NCBI GenBank assembly: GCA_963693315.1
Contig: OY856188.1
Span: 217,261,554-217,325,553, forward strand
Length of the DNA: 64,000 bases
Direction of reading: 5' to 3'
Origin: Diogma glabrata
Lineage: Eukaryota; Arthropoda; Insecta; Diptera; Cylindrotomidae
A program made the translations under genes and the position numbers. The notes under the pieces were generated by a model. That model did no database searches, was not told the origin of the DNA, and saw only the letters and a list, made by a program, of their open reading frames with translations. Shown piece by piece: positions 1-11,639 of the stretch (position 1 is its first letter; each line of letters begins with the position of its first letter).

Positions 1-1634
1 TGCTTGCCATAGTATGGTCGGTAAATCACTTTAGGCCTTACTTGTATGGAAACAAGTTTGTAATAGTCACAGATCACAAACCTCTAATATGGCTCTGTAA
101 CTTACAAAATCCTTCTTCACGATTGATGCGCTGGAAGATTAAACTGGATGAATTTGATTACGTTATAGTCCATAAGCCAGGATCTCAAAATAAAAATGCA
201 GATGCCTTAAGCAGAATAAAAACTAATATTATATCAAGTAATAATGATAACATGGAATGTAACATTATGACTCGATCAAAATCACGCGAACACGATAATA
301 GTAGTAACAATAACGTAACCCCTAGATTTGACGACATAACCACACCATTGTCTTCTATTAACGAAACTAAGCCGATAATAGAAGATTCACCTATTATTGT
401 TGAACTACCTAAACAACAAAAAAGTCCTATGTCCTCTTGGGACCCTCAACATACGGAATCTTTAGAAAATACCGTAGAATCGACTGAAACTAATAAACCC
501 GAATGTTCTACTAATGACCTTATGAAATATGATTTCCTTCATGACACTTATAAGTTCCACGATTCTAATTTCAATGTAAAATATATAACTGATGATCGAC
601 AAATTAATCAAATAATCAATGATTTTCATATATCTCCTCTTGGTGGTCATCAGGGTTTCTTTAGAACATATAATCGTATCAAGAGTTTCTTTAAATTTCC
701 GAATATGTATAACAAAATAAAAAATTTCATAACGTCCTGTCAACTTTGCCAATCCAATAAACACTCAAAATATACTAAGGAGCCAATGAAGATAACTACA
801 ACATCATCACGAACATTTCAGAAGGTATTCCTAGACATAGTAGGTCCTATGATATCATCTCATAAAAATAATAAATATATGTTAACAATCCAGGATGATT
901 TATCTAAATATTCAGTTGCAAAGGCGATTCCAAACCAAGAAGCTTCAACGGTAGCAAGAACATTCGTAGAAGAATTTGTTTGTATATTTGGTATTCCAGA
1001 CGAAATTTTAACTGATCAAGGCTCTAATTTTATGAGTTCACTTTTTAAGGAAATTTGCAAATTACTGAAAATCACCAAACTCAATACAACAGCATATCAT
1101 CCGCAATCGAATGGCTCTCTTGAACGGTTCCACAAAACTTTGGGTGAGTATCTTAGGAATTTCTCACAAAGCGACCCTTTAAATTGGGATATGTGGCTTC
1201 CCTATTTTACTTTTTCGTATAATTCCACTCCTCACACTTGTTCTGAATTCATGCCTTACGAATTAGTATTTGGGACTAAGCCTAACATTCCAACTTCTCT
1301 TAAAAGAGAACCTGAACCTATCTACACTTACGAAGATTATTGTCAAGATCTAAAATACAGGCTTCAAAATTCGTTTACATCAGCCCACAATAATCTTATA
1401 AAATCAAAAGAGAATACAAAATTATACTACGATCGATCAGTTAATCCCGTGAAATTCGACAAAGGTGATTTAGTTTTAATCAAAAACGAAACAATAAAGG
1501 ACAAGCTATCACCATTATGGTTGGGACCTTACGCGATTGAAGATACCCCTACTGTCGAAAATTCAATTATAAAAATCGGACGTTCATTGAAAACGATTCA
1601 TAACAACCGGCTTAAACATTTTAAAACTACCTGA
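1..1634 (+). CDS. Ty3/gypsy retrotransposon pol, 3' part (RNase H and integrase)
   Basis: This is the C-terminal half of a gypsy-type polyprotein, cut by the window start; the frame is open from base 3. RNase H comes first, with the motif VTDHKPL and the typical end NADALSRI (about 60-220). A non-conserved linker follows. The integrase then shows an HHCC zinc finger (GGHQG ... CQLC, about 640-760) and a DDE core: D in FLDIVGP near 832, D in TDQGSNF near 1012, and E in SLERFH near 1120. A C-terminal DNA-binding tail (WLGPYAI) ends at a TGA. The integrase inserts element cDNA into the chromosome. The frame is undamaged in the visible part. Gag, protease and RT would lie upstream, outside the window. 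A polypurine tract about 340 bp downstream supports an LTR element. The organisation resembles mdg1/412 relatives, but clade assignment is inference. Confidence 0.93.
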   Translation, partial: LAIVWSVNHFRPYLYGNKFVIVTDHKPLIWLCNLQNPSSRLMRWKIKLDEFDYVIVHKPGSQNKNADALSRIKTNIISSNNDNMECNIMTRSKSREHDNSSNNNVTPRFDDITTPLSSINETKPIIEDSPIIVELPKQQKSPMSSWDPQHTESLENTVESTETNKPECSTNDLMKYDFLHDTYKFHDSNFNVKYITDDRQINQIINDFHISPLGGHQGFFRTYNRIKSFFKFPNMYNKIKNFITSCQLCQSNKHSKYTKEPMKITTTSSRTFQKVFLDIVGPMISSHKNNKYMLTIQDDLSKYSVAKAIPNQEASTVARTFVEEFVCIFGIPDEILTDQGSNFMSSLFKEICKLLKITKLNTTAYHPQSNGSLERFHKTLGEYLRNFSQSDPLNWDMWLPYFTFSYNSTPHTCSEFMPYELVFGTKPNIPTSLKREPEPIYTYEDYCQDLKYRLQNSFTSAHNNLIKSKENTKLYYDRSVNPVKFDKGDLVLIKNETIKDKLSPLWLGPYAIEDTPTVENSIIKIGRSLKTIHNNRLKHFKTT

Positions 1635-1975
1635 CACGTCAAATGTAAATAAAAACATGTTTATGAATTAAATAATTTATGTTGGATTAATTAATTAAAT
1701 AAAAAAAAAAGAAATTTCAAAGATTAAATTTTAAAGATTAAACAAATAAAAAAAAAAATATAATGAATAAGAATTACTAATAAAAATAATTATATTTCTT
1801 AAATTAAATAATTAAATAAAGAAAAAAAAAATATTATATATTATACTTTTATTAAAAAAAAAAAAAAAAAAAAAATCTTAAAATATTGTAGAATTAAGAA
1901 AATTAAAATCTTGAAATTATAAAAAATATATTTTCAGTTACTCAAACAAAATCCATAGGATAATGTTTGTCTTAT

Positions 1976-1984
1976 AGGGGGAGA
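1976..1984 (+). promoter_or_regulatory. Polypurine tract of the upstream gypsy element
   Basis: The purine run AGGGGGAGA is followed directly by TGTGATGG, the expected TG start of a 3' LTR. It lies about 340 bp after the integrase stop codon. It would prime plus-strand DNA synthesis during reverse transcription. Confidence 0.7.
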
Positions 1985-2382
1985 TGTGATGGAACACACT
2001 AATTTAACTTATTGTATTTGTATCTGTTCCAATCACTCCCACCAATACTTAATTATAGATTCATATCGATGATCGATTTTAAAAGGTGAGTCGATTGTGA
2101 ATATTAAACGAAAAAACATGAAATTGTAAAACAAGAAAGAAATTAAATAATAAATTTAAATTTAAAACTTTTTAGAAGGAACCAAAGTTTAGTAATAGTT
2201 TGTTCTGTGTTTCTTTCAAATTTGTACTGTGGACTTTTGTTCGGCACACACTACAAAAGTAGTTTAATTTTATAGTTTTGTCAACGAGTACACCCTCGAA
2301 AATTTTTTGTATTATTTGTATTTGAATTTAATCCAATGAAATTCTTAAAATGTAATGACATTATTGAATTTGTGGAATCACA
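1985..2382 (+). repeat. Probable 3' LTR of the gypsy element (end uncertain)
   Basis: The LTR start is set by the polypurine tract. The outer end is a guess: ATCACA at 2377-2382 is the exact inverse of the starting TGTGAT, which would give a 398-bp LTR. The 5' LTR is outside the window, so the end cannot be confirmed. A small open frame (2336-2491) overlaps the proposed end. Confidence 0.45.
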
Positions 2383-2491
2383 TTTTAATTGCACTGATGA
2401 TAACTTTAAGACAATTATCACGAACATTTTACTTTTCTTGTATAGAAATATGCATATAAAAGAATTATATGAATTAATAAATGTCTTATAA
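2336..2491 (+). CDS. Small ORF of unknown function (51 codons)
   Basis: An ATG frame of 51 codons ends in TAA. The product would start MKFLKCNDIIEFVESHF and is acidic and hydrophobic. I do not recognise it. It overlaps the proposed LTR end and lies just upstream of an exon-like open frame at 2525. It may be chance, part of the element's 3' region, or the first exon of a small gene. No clear GT donor joins it to the next frame. Confidence 0.2.
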   Translation: MKFLKCNDIIEFVESHFNCTDDNFKTIITNILLFLYRNMHIKELYELINVL

Positions 2492-2524
2492 TGATTAGTT
2501 AAAAGAAAATTTTTTCAACTTTAG

Positions 2525-2794
2525 CTATGGAACCAAAACATTGGCCCACGGCCTCGGCCTATCCCCAATCCACTTGATTTCGAAATTATCGCAAAAAATT
2601 ATTTCGAATTATCACCGTCCTTGAGAAATACTGATTATTTTCTTAGCTTTGATAATTCACTAAAATACAATTCATCGCGTTTAATGAACCACTTGACATG
2701 CGTTAAAAATCGAATCCAATCCGAATCTTCCAAGCCTAATCCGTCAAAAAATTCTTATGAGCACCACTATATACACTTTACTCCGTCTTGCTAA
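2525..2794 (+). CDS. Exon-like open frame with splice-acceptor context
   Basis: An 89-codon frame without an internal start runs to TAA at 2792-2794. It is preceded by a pyrimidine-rich stretch ending in TTTAG (about 2508-2524), a good 3' splice-site context. An AATAAA-type signal lies in the AT-rich DNA downstream (about 2938-2946). The peptide includes PRPRPIPNP and NHLTCVKN. It is unusually rich in Pro, Asn and Ser for this AT-biased DNA, which suggests past coding constraint. I do not recognise a domain. It could be a terminal host exon, a gag or env-like remnant, or chance. Confidence 0.25.
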   Translation, partial: LWNQNIGPRPRPIPNPLDFEIIAKNYFELSPSLRNTDYFLSFDNSLKYNSSRLMNHLTCVKNRIQSESSKPNPSKNSYEHHYIHFTPSC

Positions 2795-3457
2795 AAAAAT
2801 GGAAACTCCATATAACAATTAGATGCAGTTTCCTTTTTAGTTTCATTTAATTTTGATTTATAAACATTTAGAATAGATGACGATGAATGTAGGAAATTGT
2901 TAACATTTTTATACTTTTAATTTTATTTATTTTTATATAATAATAAAACAACTTACCATGTTGATGTACTTTATACTTTATTGTGATCAGTTTTATTTAT
3001 ACTTTTATTACGTCTTTAATAAGCTTAAACGCAGTAAAGAATAATAAATGTAATGCAGAAAATTATTATAATGTCATAATTATCGGCTGGAAAATTAATA
3101 TGAGATAGAGTTAAATATAAATGGGTTTAATTGATATTCTCATAAAATTATTTTTGTTACAATATAAGTGTTGAATCTATAATTTGTTTCAATTGTTGAA
3201 CATTTTTTTAAACTGTGCATAGTTGATTTCCCACAAGCAATTCTTCGAGACAACAATGATGATAGCGATAGTGCTGTAATCAATTCACTCCAACAAATGA
3301 AATGCTCGAGCCGTTGATCTATTGTTTATCGATATGTAGGTCAATCCTCTCCTTTGAATTTCTCAATTTTTTTTTGCCACAACAAATATTTTAGTTGATG
3401 TTGTAATTATTTTTGATTACAAAGTACGATTCATTTATAAGCAACTAATCGAAAACT
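2795..3457. other. No gene seen
   Basis: AT-rich sequence with no coding frame or repeat that I can support. Confidence 0.6.
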
Positions 3458-4933
3458 GATACCAGACACCAGATACGAAAACAGACACCAGATACCAGAT
3501 ACCAGATACCAGATACCACATACCAGGTGCAAGATACCAGATACAAAATACCAGATACCAGATACCTGATACCAGATATCAGATACCAGATACCAGATAC
3601 CAGATACAAGATACCAGATACAAGATACCAGATACTTGATACCAGATACTAGATACCAGATACCAGATACCAGATACCAGATACCAGATACCAGATACCA
3701 GATACCAGATATCAGATATCAGATACCAAATACCAGATATCAGAAAACCAGATACCAGATACCAGATACGAGATACCAGATACCAGATACAAATACCAGA
3801 TACCAAATACCAGATACCAGATACCAGATACCAGATACCAGATACCAGATACCAGATACCAGATACCAGATACCAGATCCCCGATACCAGATACTAGATA
3901 CCAGATACCAGATACCAGATCCTAGATACCAGATACCAGATACCATATACCAGATACCAGATACCAAATACCAGATACCAGATTCCAGATTCCAGATTCC
4001 AGAAACCAGATACCAGATACCAGATACCAGATACCAGATACCAGATACCAGATACCAGATACCAGATACCATATACCAGATACCAGATACCAGAAACCAG
4101 ATACCAGATACCAGATACCAGATACCAGATACCAGATACCAGAAACCAGATAGCAGATACCAGATACCAGATACCAGATACCAGATACCAGATACCAGAT
4201 ACCAGATACCAGATACCAGATACCAGATACCAGATACCAGATACCAGATACCAGATACCAGATACCAGACACCAGATACCAGATATCAGATACCAGATAC
4301 CAGATATCAGATACCAGACACTAGATACCAGATACTAGATACCAGATACCAGATGCCAGATACCAGATACCAGATACCAGATACCAGATACCAGATACCA
4401 CTTACCAGATACCTGATACCAGATACCAGATGCGATACCAGATGCCAGATACCAGATACCAGATATCAGATATCAGATAACAGATACCAGAAACCAGATA
4501 CCAGATACCAGATACCAGATACCAGATACCAAATACCAGATACCAGATACCAGATACCAGATACCAGATACCAGATACCAGATACCAGATACCAGATACC
4601 AGATACCAGATACCAGATACCAGATACCAGATACCAGATACCAGGTACCAGTTACCAGATTCCAGATTCCAGAGACCAGATACCAGATACCAGATACTAG
4701 ATACCAGATACCAAATACCAGATACCAGATACCAGATACCAGATACCAGATACCAGATACCAGATACCAGATGCCAGATACCAGATACCAGATACCAGAT
4801 ACCAGATACAAGATACCAGATACTAGATACCAGATACCAGATACCAGATACCAGATACCAGATACCAGATGCAAGATACCATATACCAGATACCAGATGC
4901 CAGATACCAGATACCAGATACCAGATACCAGAT
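3458..4933. repeat. (AGATACC)n heptamer satellite, main block
   Basis: About 1.48 kb of a 7-bp tandem unit, roughly 210 copies. Variants include AGATATC, AAATACC, AGATTCC, AGATGCC and AGAAACC. Because 7 is not a multiple of 3, every reading frame on each strand reads the same seven-residue peptide (RYQIPDT on plus, WYLVSGI on minus). The long open frames here are therefore artefacts. A retrotransposon interrupts the array at its right edge. Confidence 0.97.
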
Positions 4934-4934
4934 C

Positions 4935-7518
4935 CATCCATATGGAAATATTTCCTGTAAATACTACTCAAAAATTATATTTCACCTCATTTTATTTGCC
5001 AAAAGTAGCAGACTATAAATTATTATTGTCTTCAATGGAAGATATTTTCTCAAGCGTAAGCTTTAAACCACATGTGATAACTGGAGACTTTAACATAAAT
5101 GTTCGAGTAGCTAATAATATCACTCAAGAGTATGAAAACCACTTGACATCATATGGATACTCAATAACTAACACGAAAACCACAAGAACAGTTTCTGACA
5201 CATTAATTGATCATATAATATGCAATTTTGACCAAATTACTAATTTTACTACACCCACGGATATCAGTTATTCATCTGTTGTATCAATACTTAATGATAT
5301 AAAATGCACAGTAAATATAACAAATCCAGTCTACGTAAGTAGTAAGATTAATTTTGAGGGCCTTAATAAAACCCTACTAGATCGTTTCTCCTCGGAGCTT
5401 TGTAATCCTCATATACCACGGGACCCTCTTGTGCTTATGGCGAACGTAAGCATCATTTTTCAGGCTATTAAAGAACACACAGTAATAAAACAAACACTCA
5501 GAGCTTCAAAATATATGTATTGCTCCTGGCAAAATCCATCAGTAATAAAATTGAGCAAAATCAAAAAGACATTAGTAAAGAAAATAAAAAGAAACCCCCA
5601 AAACATAAATATGTTAACTGAAAAATTAATTGGACTTAACATGACTCTCCTCAATCTAAAAAGATCTTTAAAGCGCGATTTTTTTAAAAAAAAATTTCAA
5701 TGCTCTAGGAATACTAAAAAAATTTGGGAAGAAATGAACGAAATATTAGGACGCAACAAAACCCAAAGAGCTATAAAAAGACTTCATATACGGGAGAAGA
5801 ATATCGTATCAACCACTCCAAGCGAAATTAGCGCAGAACTGAATAAGTTTTTTGTTACTGTTGGAGCTCAATTGGCTAAGGATCGCAAACCTACGTTGAA
5901 TTATTCTCCAACGCAACTACGAGTAACCAATCGTAAAACTCTTTACTTATTCCCGACAAATTACTTGGAAGTATTCAAAATTTTGAATAATTTAGTCTCT
6001 AAGAAAAGTACTGGCTTTGGGGATGTGTCAAACCTAGTACTAAAAAATTGTTCTTCTGCATTATGCTATATTTTGTCATACACCTTTAACATTTGTATAT
6101 CTGAGGGTGTTTATCCTGATTGCTTAAAAATTTCCAAAGCGGTTCCAATACTAAAACAGGCAGCAAAGAGCTACCCAACAATTATAGACCTATATCCATA
6201 TTCCCTAATATTAATAAAGTTTTTGAACGAATTATTCACGACCGAGTATGTGGATTTCTGAGCAAGTCCAAATTTTTCAGTAACACTCAGTATGGCTTTC
6301 GCCGTGCTGCTAATACTTCAGTTGTTACTATAGAACTATTACAAGATATTTATGCACAACTAGACAAGTCTAACACTAAGGTGGTATCCGGCCTACTCAT
6401 CGATTTAACTAAAGCATTTGATACCGTCGACCATGAACTACTTCTGTCAAAAATGCATGATGCTGGAATTAGAGGAACGAGCAATCACTTATTTCGCAAC
6501 TATCTAACCAATCGTTGGAAATTTGTTTCTGTAAACGATGTACATAGCTCTCACCAAGAGATAACGTTGGGTGTTCCTCAAGGTGGTGTTCTTGGCCCTC
6601 TATTTTTCTCTTATTTTTATCAACGACATGGATCTTCTCAATCTGAAGGGCAAACTTCGACTTTATGCAGATGATGCTGCAATTTTCTATGGTGGATCGG
6701 ATGATAGAATTAATGCCAATAAAATCAACTCCGATCTTACTCTTTTAGCCCAATACTTCAACGCTAACAAACTGTACATGAATCAAGACAAAGCCAAATA
6801 TATGCACTTTCACTCTCCACAAAAAATTTTATTTAATGACGTTGAGGTTGCTATAGACGGTAAAGTAATTGAACAGGTACAGCAAATAAAATATCTCGGA
6901 CTTGTTCTGGATTCCAGTCTTAAGTGGAAAGCACATATCAATCAACTGTGCAAAAAAGTCTCTAGCGTAAAAGGGATGCTACATAAGATAAAATTCTTCC
7001 TACCTAGTCCCATTCTCTTACAAATATATTTTGGATTAGTTCACAGTAATCTCTGCTATTTAGTTTCAATCTGGGGCTCTGCGTGCTCCAAATATCTGAA
7101 AATGACTCAGGTCTTGCAAAACAGAGCACTGAAAGCGGCTTTTAAACTACCAAGGCTTCATTCTACAATGGATACTAACTACGCAAAGTCAGTTTTGCCA
7201 GTGAAGGGTCTGTATGAGTACTCAATGATACTGCATGTGCATCAAGTTGTCCAAAACCAAATTTTCCATAACTGCTCATTCTCGCATCTCCAACACAGTT
7301 ACAATACTCGCAACCAACACAACCTCAGAAAAAGCTCCACAAGATCAGAGTTCAGCTTAAAAAAAACCACATATATTGGACCCTTATTATATAACAGTCT
7401 TCCGAAACCATTAAGAGAACTAAATAATTTTAAAACTTTTAAAAGAGAGGTTAAATCGATATTTCTCAACCGAATAAATATTGCTAGATTTCTAGACAAG
7501 AATCCACTTGATGATTAA
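4935..7518 (+). pseudogene. Non-LTR ORF2: endonuclease (partial) and reverse transcriptase, frameshifted
   Basis: Three successive frames together cover one polyprotein. The first (to about 6160) has the endonuclease motif TGDFNINV (near 5083) and LIDHIICN (near 5205), then a basic linker. The second (about 6160-6610) holds the early RT blocks (NNYRPISIF, QYGFRRA, LTKAFDTVDHELL, GVPQGGVLGP). The third (about 6610-7518) has the catalytic YADDAAIF and a C-terminal region ending in TAA. The breaks near 6160 and 6610 are single-base indels, so the copy is dead. The endonuclease N-terminus is missing through 5' truncation. The enzyme would nick the target and copy element RNA into it. Confidence 0.9.
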
Positions 7519-7875
7519 ACTTTTCCTGATTTTTATCTCCTTGTTGTCCAAGGATATGTTATCATATATCATATATTTTGTTTTTTTTCATTACTAGTAT
7601 ACTCGACCCGATCCCGATTTCCCTATCTTCAAATGTGTAAGCTAATATTAAATGAACCTAACTAAACCTTATTTATTTACATAGCTTCTCCTTTTTTTCA
7701 GATATATTTTTGCAAGAACGAACTTAAGTAAATCAATTTAAAAATTCTAGTTTAAGTAAAATCAACTCCTTCAAAGACTTGTCACTGGAGTGGTCTTGAA
7801 ATCTGAATCTCTTTTGAAATATTACATGTTATATATATTTACATATAAGAATAAATAAATAAATAAATAAATAAA
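7519..7875 (+). repeat. 3' UTR and (TAAA)n-type tail of the CR1/L2-like element
   Basis: Non-coding stretch after the ORF2 stop, ending in six or more AATA/TAAA units that directly abut AGATACC heptamers. The repeated short-unit tail marks the 3' end where reverse transcription began. Confidence 0.8.
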
Positions 7876-7938
7876 GATACCAGATACCGATACCTGATAC
7901 CAGATACCAGATACCAGATACTAAATACCAGATACCAT
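7876..7938. repeat. (AGATACC)n heptamer satellite, block right of the insertion
   Basis: About nine degenerate heptamers of the same unit and orientation as the main block. They show that the retrotransposon landed inside one array. Confidence 0.92.
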
Positions 7939-8994
7939 ATAAGAAGACGCTTTGTTCCAAATGTTTTTTGTTTCAAAGTTTCGGTTGTGAAAATATATAG
8001 AGATGTAAAGCAATAGAAAATTTTGATTTTATTTACAAGAAAAAGTTAAGCTATTTTTCTTACTGTAGACATAAAATTATCTATACAACGGTAATTTTCT
8101 AGCATTTAGGTTAAAAATAATCTCAATTGGTATGATGACGATATTTGGCCAGCATATACTGTGATCAAATAATAAAATACTTAAAAATACATAAAATGCA
8201 AAAATTTCAACATATCCAATTAATTGGATTTAAATAATCTGTCATCTCCAAAAGTGACACTAAGTAGTTAACTTTCATCTCAAAAATATCTTAATTTAAT
8301 TTATGGCTTGACAATCAAAATTTATGCCTAAATTAACCTAAAATTTAGAAAAAGAAAAAAATTAGAACCAAAAGTATTTGTTGATGTTAATTTATCGAAA
8401 ATCTTTAAAAAAAATTTACAGTTGTAACAATAAAAATAAACTTAAATATGTAATAGCTTATATAATTTTCAACTTTTAAGTTTTATATTTTGTATGGATA
8501 GTTTGAGTTTTTATCTAAGATTATCGCCTAATTTACGATCGGTTTTTAATTTACGATCATAAAATGCATTTGGATAAGTCATATTTTTTTCTGTTATTAA
8601 CAGTTTTCAAAGAATATGTGGTTTTGCTTTCGGGAACTGGTTAATATGTAAATGTATATGTTCTCATTTATGGCTGAACGTTTGATATACATTGGGAACA
8701 CGTATAATCTATCTATCTTAGATTTTTAGCTGATTAATGATTATATTGAACTATACAAATATGCTTTAGCTAGATTGGTGTATTTTATGTTAATTAAAAT
8801 AAGGTTTTTTTAATCTTAATTGCTAGTGCTGGAGAAACAATTCGGCTGATTTCACTTCCTTTAGATCTAGAGTTAGTAAGCCAAACATATCATTATATTC
8901 AAGAAATAACTCTCAATGATTTACATAAATTGTGGTTTTAGAAATAAATAATTATTCTATGTTGTATGTATTAAATTCTTCAATACCATTTGCA
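7939..8994. other. No gene seen
   Basis: AT-rich sequence without supportable coding frames or repeats. Confidence 0.6.
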
Positions 8995-9150
8995 TTAAAA
9001 TATCATTTTGAGCACAGTCTCTGATGTCGGATATGAGCCAACGTGGGATATCCCATACCAGAGGTAATAGTAGAGAGATAAGGTTAGTCAATGTCGTATC
9101 ATATTAGTGCTAGAGGATGAACTTTAATTAATAGTAATATCAACCTAGTG
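8995..9150 (+). repeat. Decayed copy of the Jockey-like element 5' region
   Basis: This aligns by eye with 18449-18600, the leader of the Jockey-superfamily element. Shared blocks include CAGTC-CTG, ATATGAG, GATATC-CATACCA and AACTTTAATTA, in the same order and spacing. It is probably the 5' end of an old relative whose remainder is lost, or a non-autonomous derivative using the same promoter. Confidence 0.6.
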
Positions 9151-9582
9151 AGGGAGTACACCTTGGTGATGCAAGCCGTTCAAAGTAATTATATAGTCTT
9201 GTTCAAAGTAATTATATAGTCTTTTTGAAAATTATAAGTAAGTTTTAATCAATTTTCCAATTTACAAAGCAAAAAACGAAACTAATTTCTTTGTATTTTA
9301 TTATAAAAAATATGGAGGGGCTGAAATCTCACAGCTCTGAGATATCAAGACTTCGGTCTGGGTTAAGGATTTTGATATAGTTTTCGGCAAAAAACTTTTA
9401 TGAGGACATGGTTTAAGTTTTGGGCAGCGATGTATATAAAACATAACTCTTTGTTAAAGTACAAGTATTTTTTATCTCTGTTTAAAAATTTATTACAAAA
9501 CTAACACGAAACATTAATACGTTGTCGAAAATTATAACAGATCATATATTAACATAATTTAGTGAAAAGATTATACAATCAG
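9151..9582. other. No gene seen
   Basis: AT-rich sequence. A short direct repeat (GTTCAAAGTAATTATATAGTC) occurs twice near 9178-9223. Nothing else is supportable. Confidence 0.5.
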
Positions 9583-10240
9583 CAAACTACTCAAAACCTC
9601 TCCATTTAGCGTTTCGAGAAAATATTACAAAATCACAAATTCATATTTCTTTCAAAATTCCAAAAATATTGTAAAAATTAAATAAAATCAAAAATTCAAA
9701 ATTTTTTCTAACAAATTTTAAAAATAATTCAAAAAATATTACAAAATCAAAAACTAAAACTTTTTTCAAGAACTCTAAAATATTGCATAAATTATAACAA
9801 AATCAAAATTGTAACTTTTTTCAAAATTATAATAAAATCAAAATTTGAAATTTTTAAAATTCTAAAAATATTCCAAAAGTTCTTACAAAATCAAAATTTA
9901 AACTTTTTCAAAATTCCAAAAACATTTCTAAAACTATAAATCAAAAATTTTCATGTCCTATTTTATTTTCAATTACATTTTCAGCAAACTACTCAAAAAC
10001 CTTCCATTTAGCAATTCAAGAAAATATTAAAAAATTCACAAATTCATATTTCTTTCAAAATTCCAAAAATATTGTAAAAATTTTAATAAAATCAAACTAT
10101 TTTCAAAATTCTAAAAATATTCCAAAAATTCTTACAAAATCAAATATTAAAACTTTTTTCAAAATTCCAAAAATTATAATAACATCAAAATTTAAAATTT
10201 TTCAAAATTCTAAAATTATTCCAAAAATTCTTACAAAATC
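9583..10240. repeat. AT-rich degenerate tandem region with a ~398-bp duplication
   Basis: The block starting CAGCAAACTACTCAAAA at 9581 recurs at 9979 with the same continuation (CCATTTAGC, then TTCATATTTCTTTCAAAATTCC). Between and after the two copies, shorter phrases such as TTTTTCAAAATTC-AAAAATAT and AAAATCAAA recur every ~40-60 bp. The sequence therefore grew by nested duplications. Confidence 0.75.
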
Positions 10241-11639
10241 AAAAATACGAAGTTTTTCAAAGTTTTTCGTCACTTGACGATTTTTTGACACACTTCCGGT
10301 ACAGTTATCGAACACATCGTCTTTTCGGGTCTTACCATTGAGTGTACCTATTTTTGAAAAAAAATTTTGAAATCCGTACAGCCATTTTTTAGATTTCGTT
10401 GGTTGTGACGGCCGGCCGGCAGACATACCTACATTTTTTTTTGCTTTTTTAGAATCAGTAGGTCATAAAACGTCGTGAAATGCCAAAATTGGTAGGGGTA
10501 CGAATTTCACTTTTAGCTTATGAATGTAACATTTAGGCCTTTCAGACCGAAGTAATTAGGTCTTTTAGACCGAAGTAATTAGTATTGATTAATCTTTGAA
10601 AAAAAATCAATGAATTCAAAAAATCAATGTGAGATTTTTGAGGGAAACAAAATTTTAGAGGTCTATCATAAATTTACCGATTTTTTTAAGATAATTTTAT
10701 ATCTTTTTCTAAACTATAGGATTTGTTCTTGAATCAATGAATCTTTGACGCAAATAGTGTGTCAATGAAGCAACGAACTGATCAACGAACTGATTATACT
10801 TTTTGAAGAAAGTTTGATTGTTATAAAAGTTATTAAAATATCGCTTAACGACACTCGTCGCATAACGAGTTCTTCCACCCTTATATAATTAATAATCGGC
10901 ATTCTGTAGACTAGCTGAACATATTTCGCTGTATAAAATAAGGGACCCTCTGCTCATAAAAAAAATTTCTATATATTTATGTTCATTAAATAACTATTTC
11001 ATAAATAATGTAATAAAACAATTTGAATTTATTGTGAACCAGTCTTAAACAAAATAGAATCTACTCATAAAGTAGTTATATTCGTCATATATGATCTTTC
11101 GCCTACATCTTTCTTTACTAATTCCCTTCTTTTCGTACGTTCAAGTAATAACAAGACATTTATATGAATTTATCTTGTATTTTTCTTATATTTTCATCTT
11201 AAACTTACTTCTTGTTTTGTATCAATCTATTTTTATATGTACATTAATTCTATTTTACTTTTATTTTTTTTTTATTCTACTTGTCTAACATATTTATATA
11301 TATATATATGTTGTTATGTACATAGACTATTTTATTTATTTTATTTTATTGTATTTTTTTTTGTTTAATAAAAGAAAATTAGGTTAAATATTATATTTGC
11401 TTGATTGATAAACTAAAGTAAGTTATGGATCTTTTCAAACAGAACTTAACTATTATTAAATTGTGAGTTATGGGGAATCAGGGTGGGATTTTAAGATTTT
11501 GTTCGATAACAAATGTACTCTTGCTCGATAATAAATCTGTAACTATGTTTGTTTCATCTATGATTGAAATATCTCGCATCTTTACAGACCTTTAAAGCTT
11601 TGTAAGAACGAGTATAAATTCTGATAGGAGATGAAAAAC
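10241..11639. other. No gene seen
   Basis: AT-rich DNA. A 23-bp phrase containing AGACCGAAGTAATTAG is directly repeated at about 10543-10580. A GC-rich GGCCGGCCGGC spot lies near 10411. Short hydrophobic frames here look like chance. Confidence 0.5.

Larger units (their letters stand above)
4934..7875 (+). mobile_element. 5'-truncated non-LTR retrotransposon (CR1/L2-like) inside the satellite
   Basis: The element begins abruptly within the heptamer array and ends in a short-unit tail (AATA/TAAA repeats, about 7849-7875). The heptamers resume immediately afterwards. It contains the end of an APE-type endonuclease, a reverse transcriptase and the RT C-terminal region. The tetranucleotide tail and the AFDTVDHELLLSK type of RT motif favour CR1/L2 relatives over classical Jockey elements, but this is inference. 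A target duplication cannot be told apart from the repeat itself. Confidence 0.88.

Noticed and set aside
3458..4933. CRISPR-like array
   Set aside because: The units are contiguous heptamers without unique spacers, and the genome is eukaryotic.
3579..4971. Long open frames coding RYQIPDT or WYLVSGI repeats
   Set aside because: They come from the 7-bp satellite, which is open in every frame. No start context, splice signal or non-repeat sequence supports a protein.
11091..11288. 65-codon very hydrophobic frame
   Set aside because: Composition follows from T-rich DNA (Phe, Leu, Tyr). There is no conserved motif.
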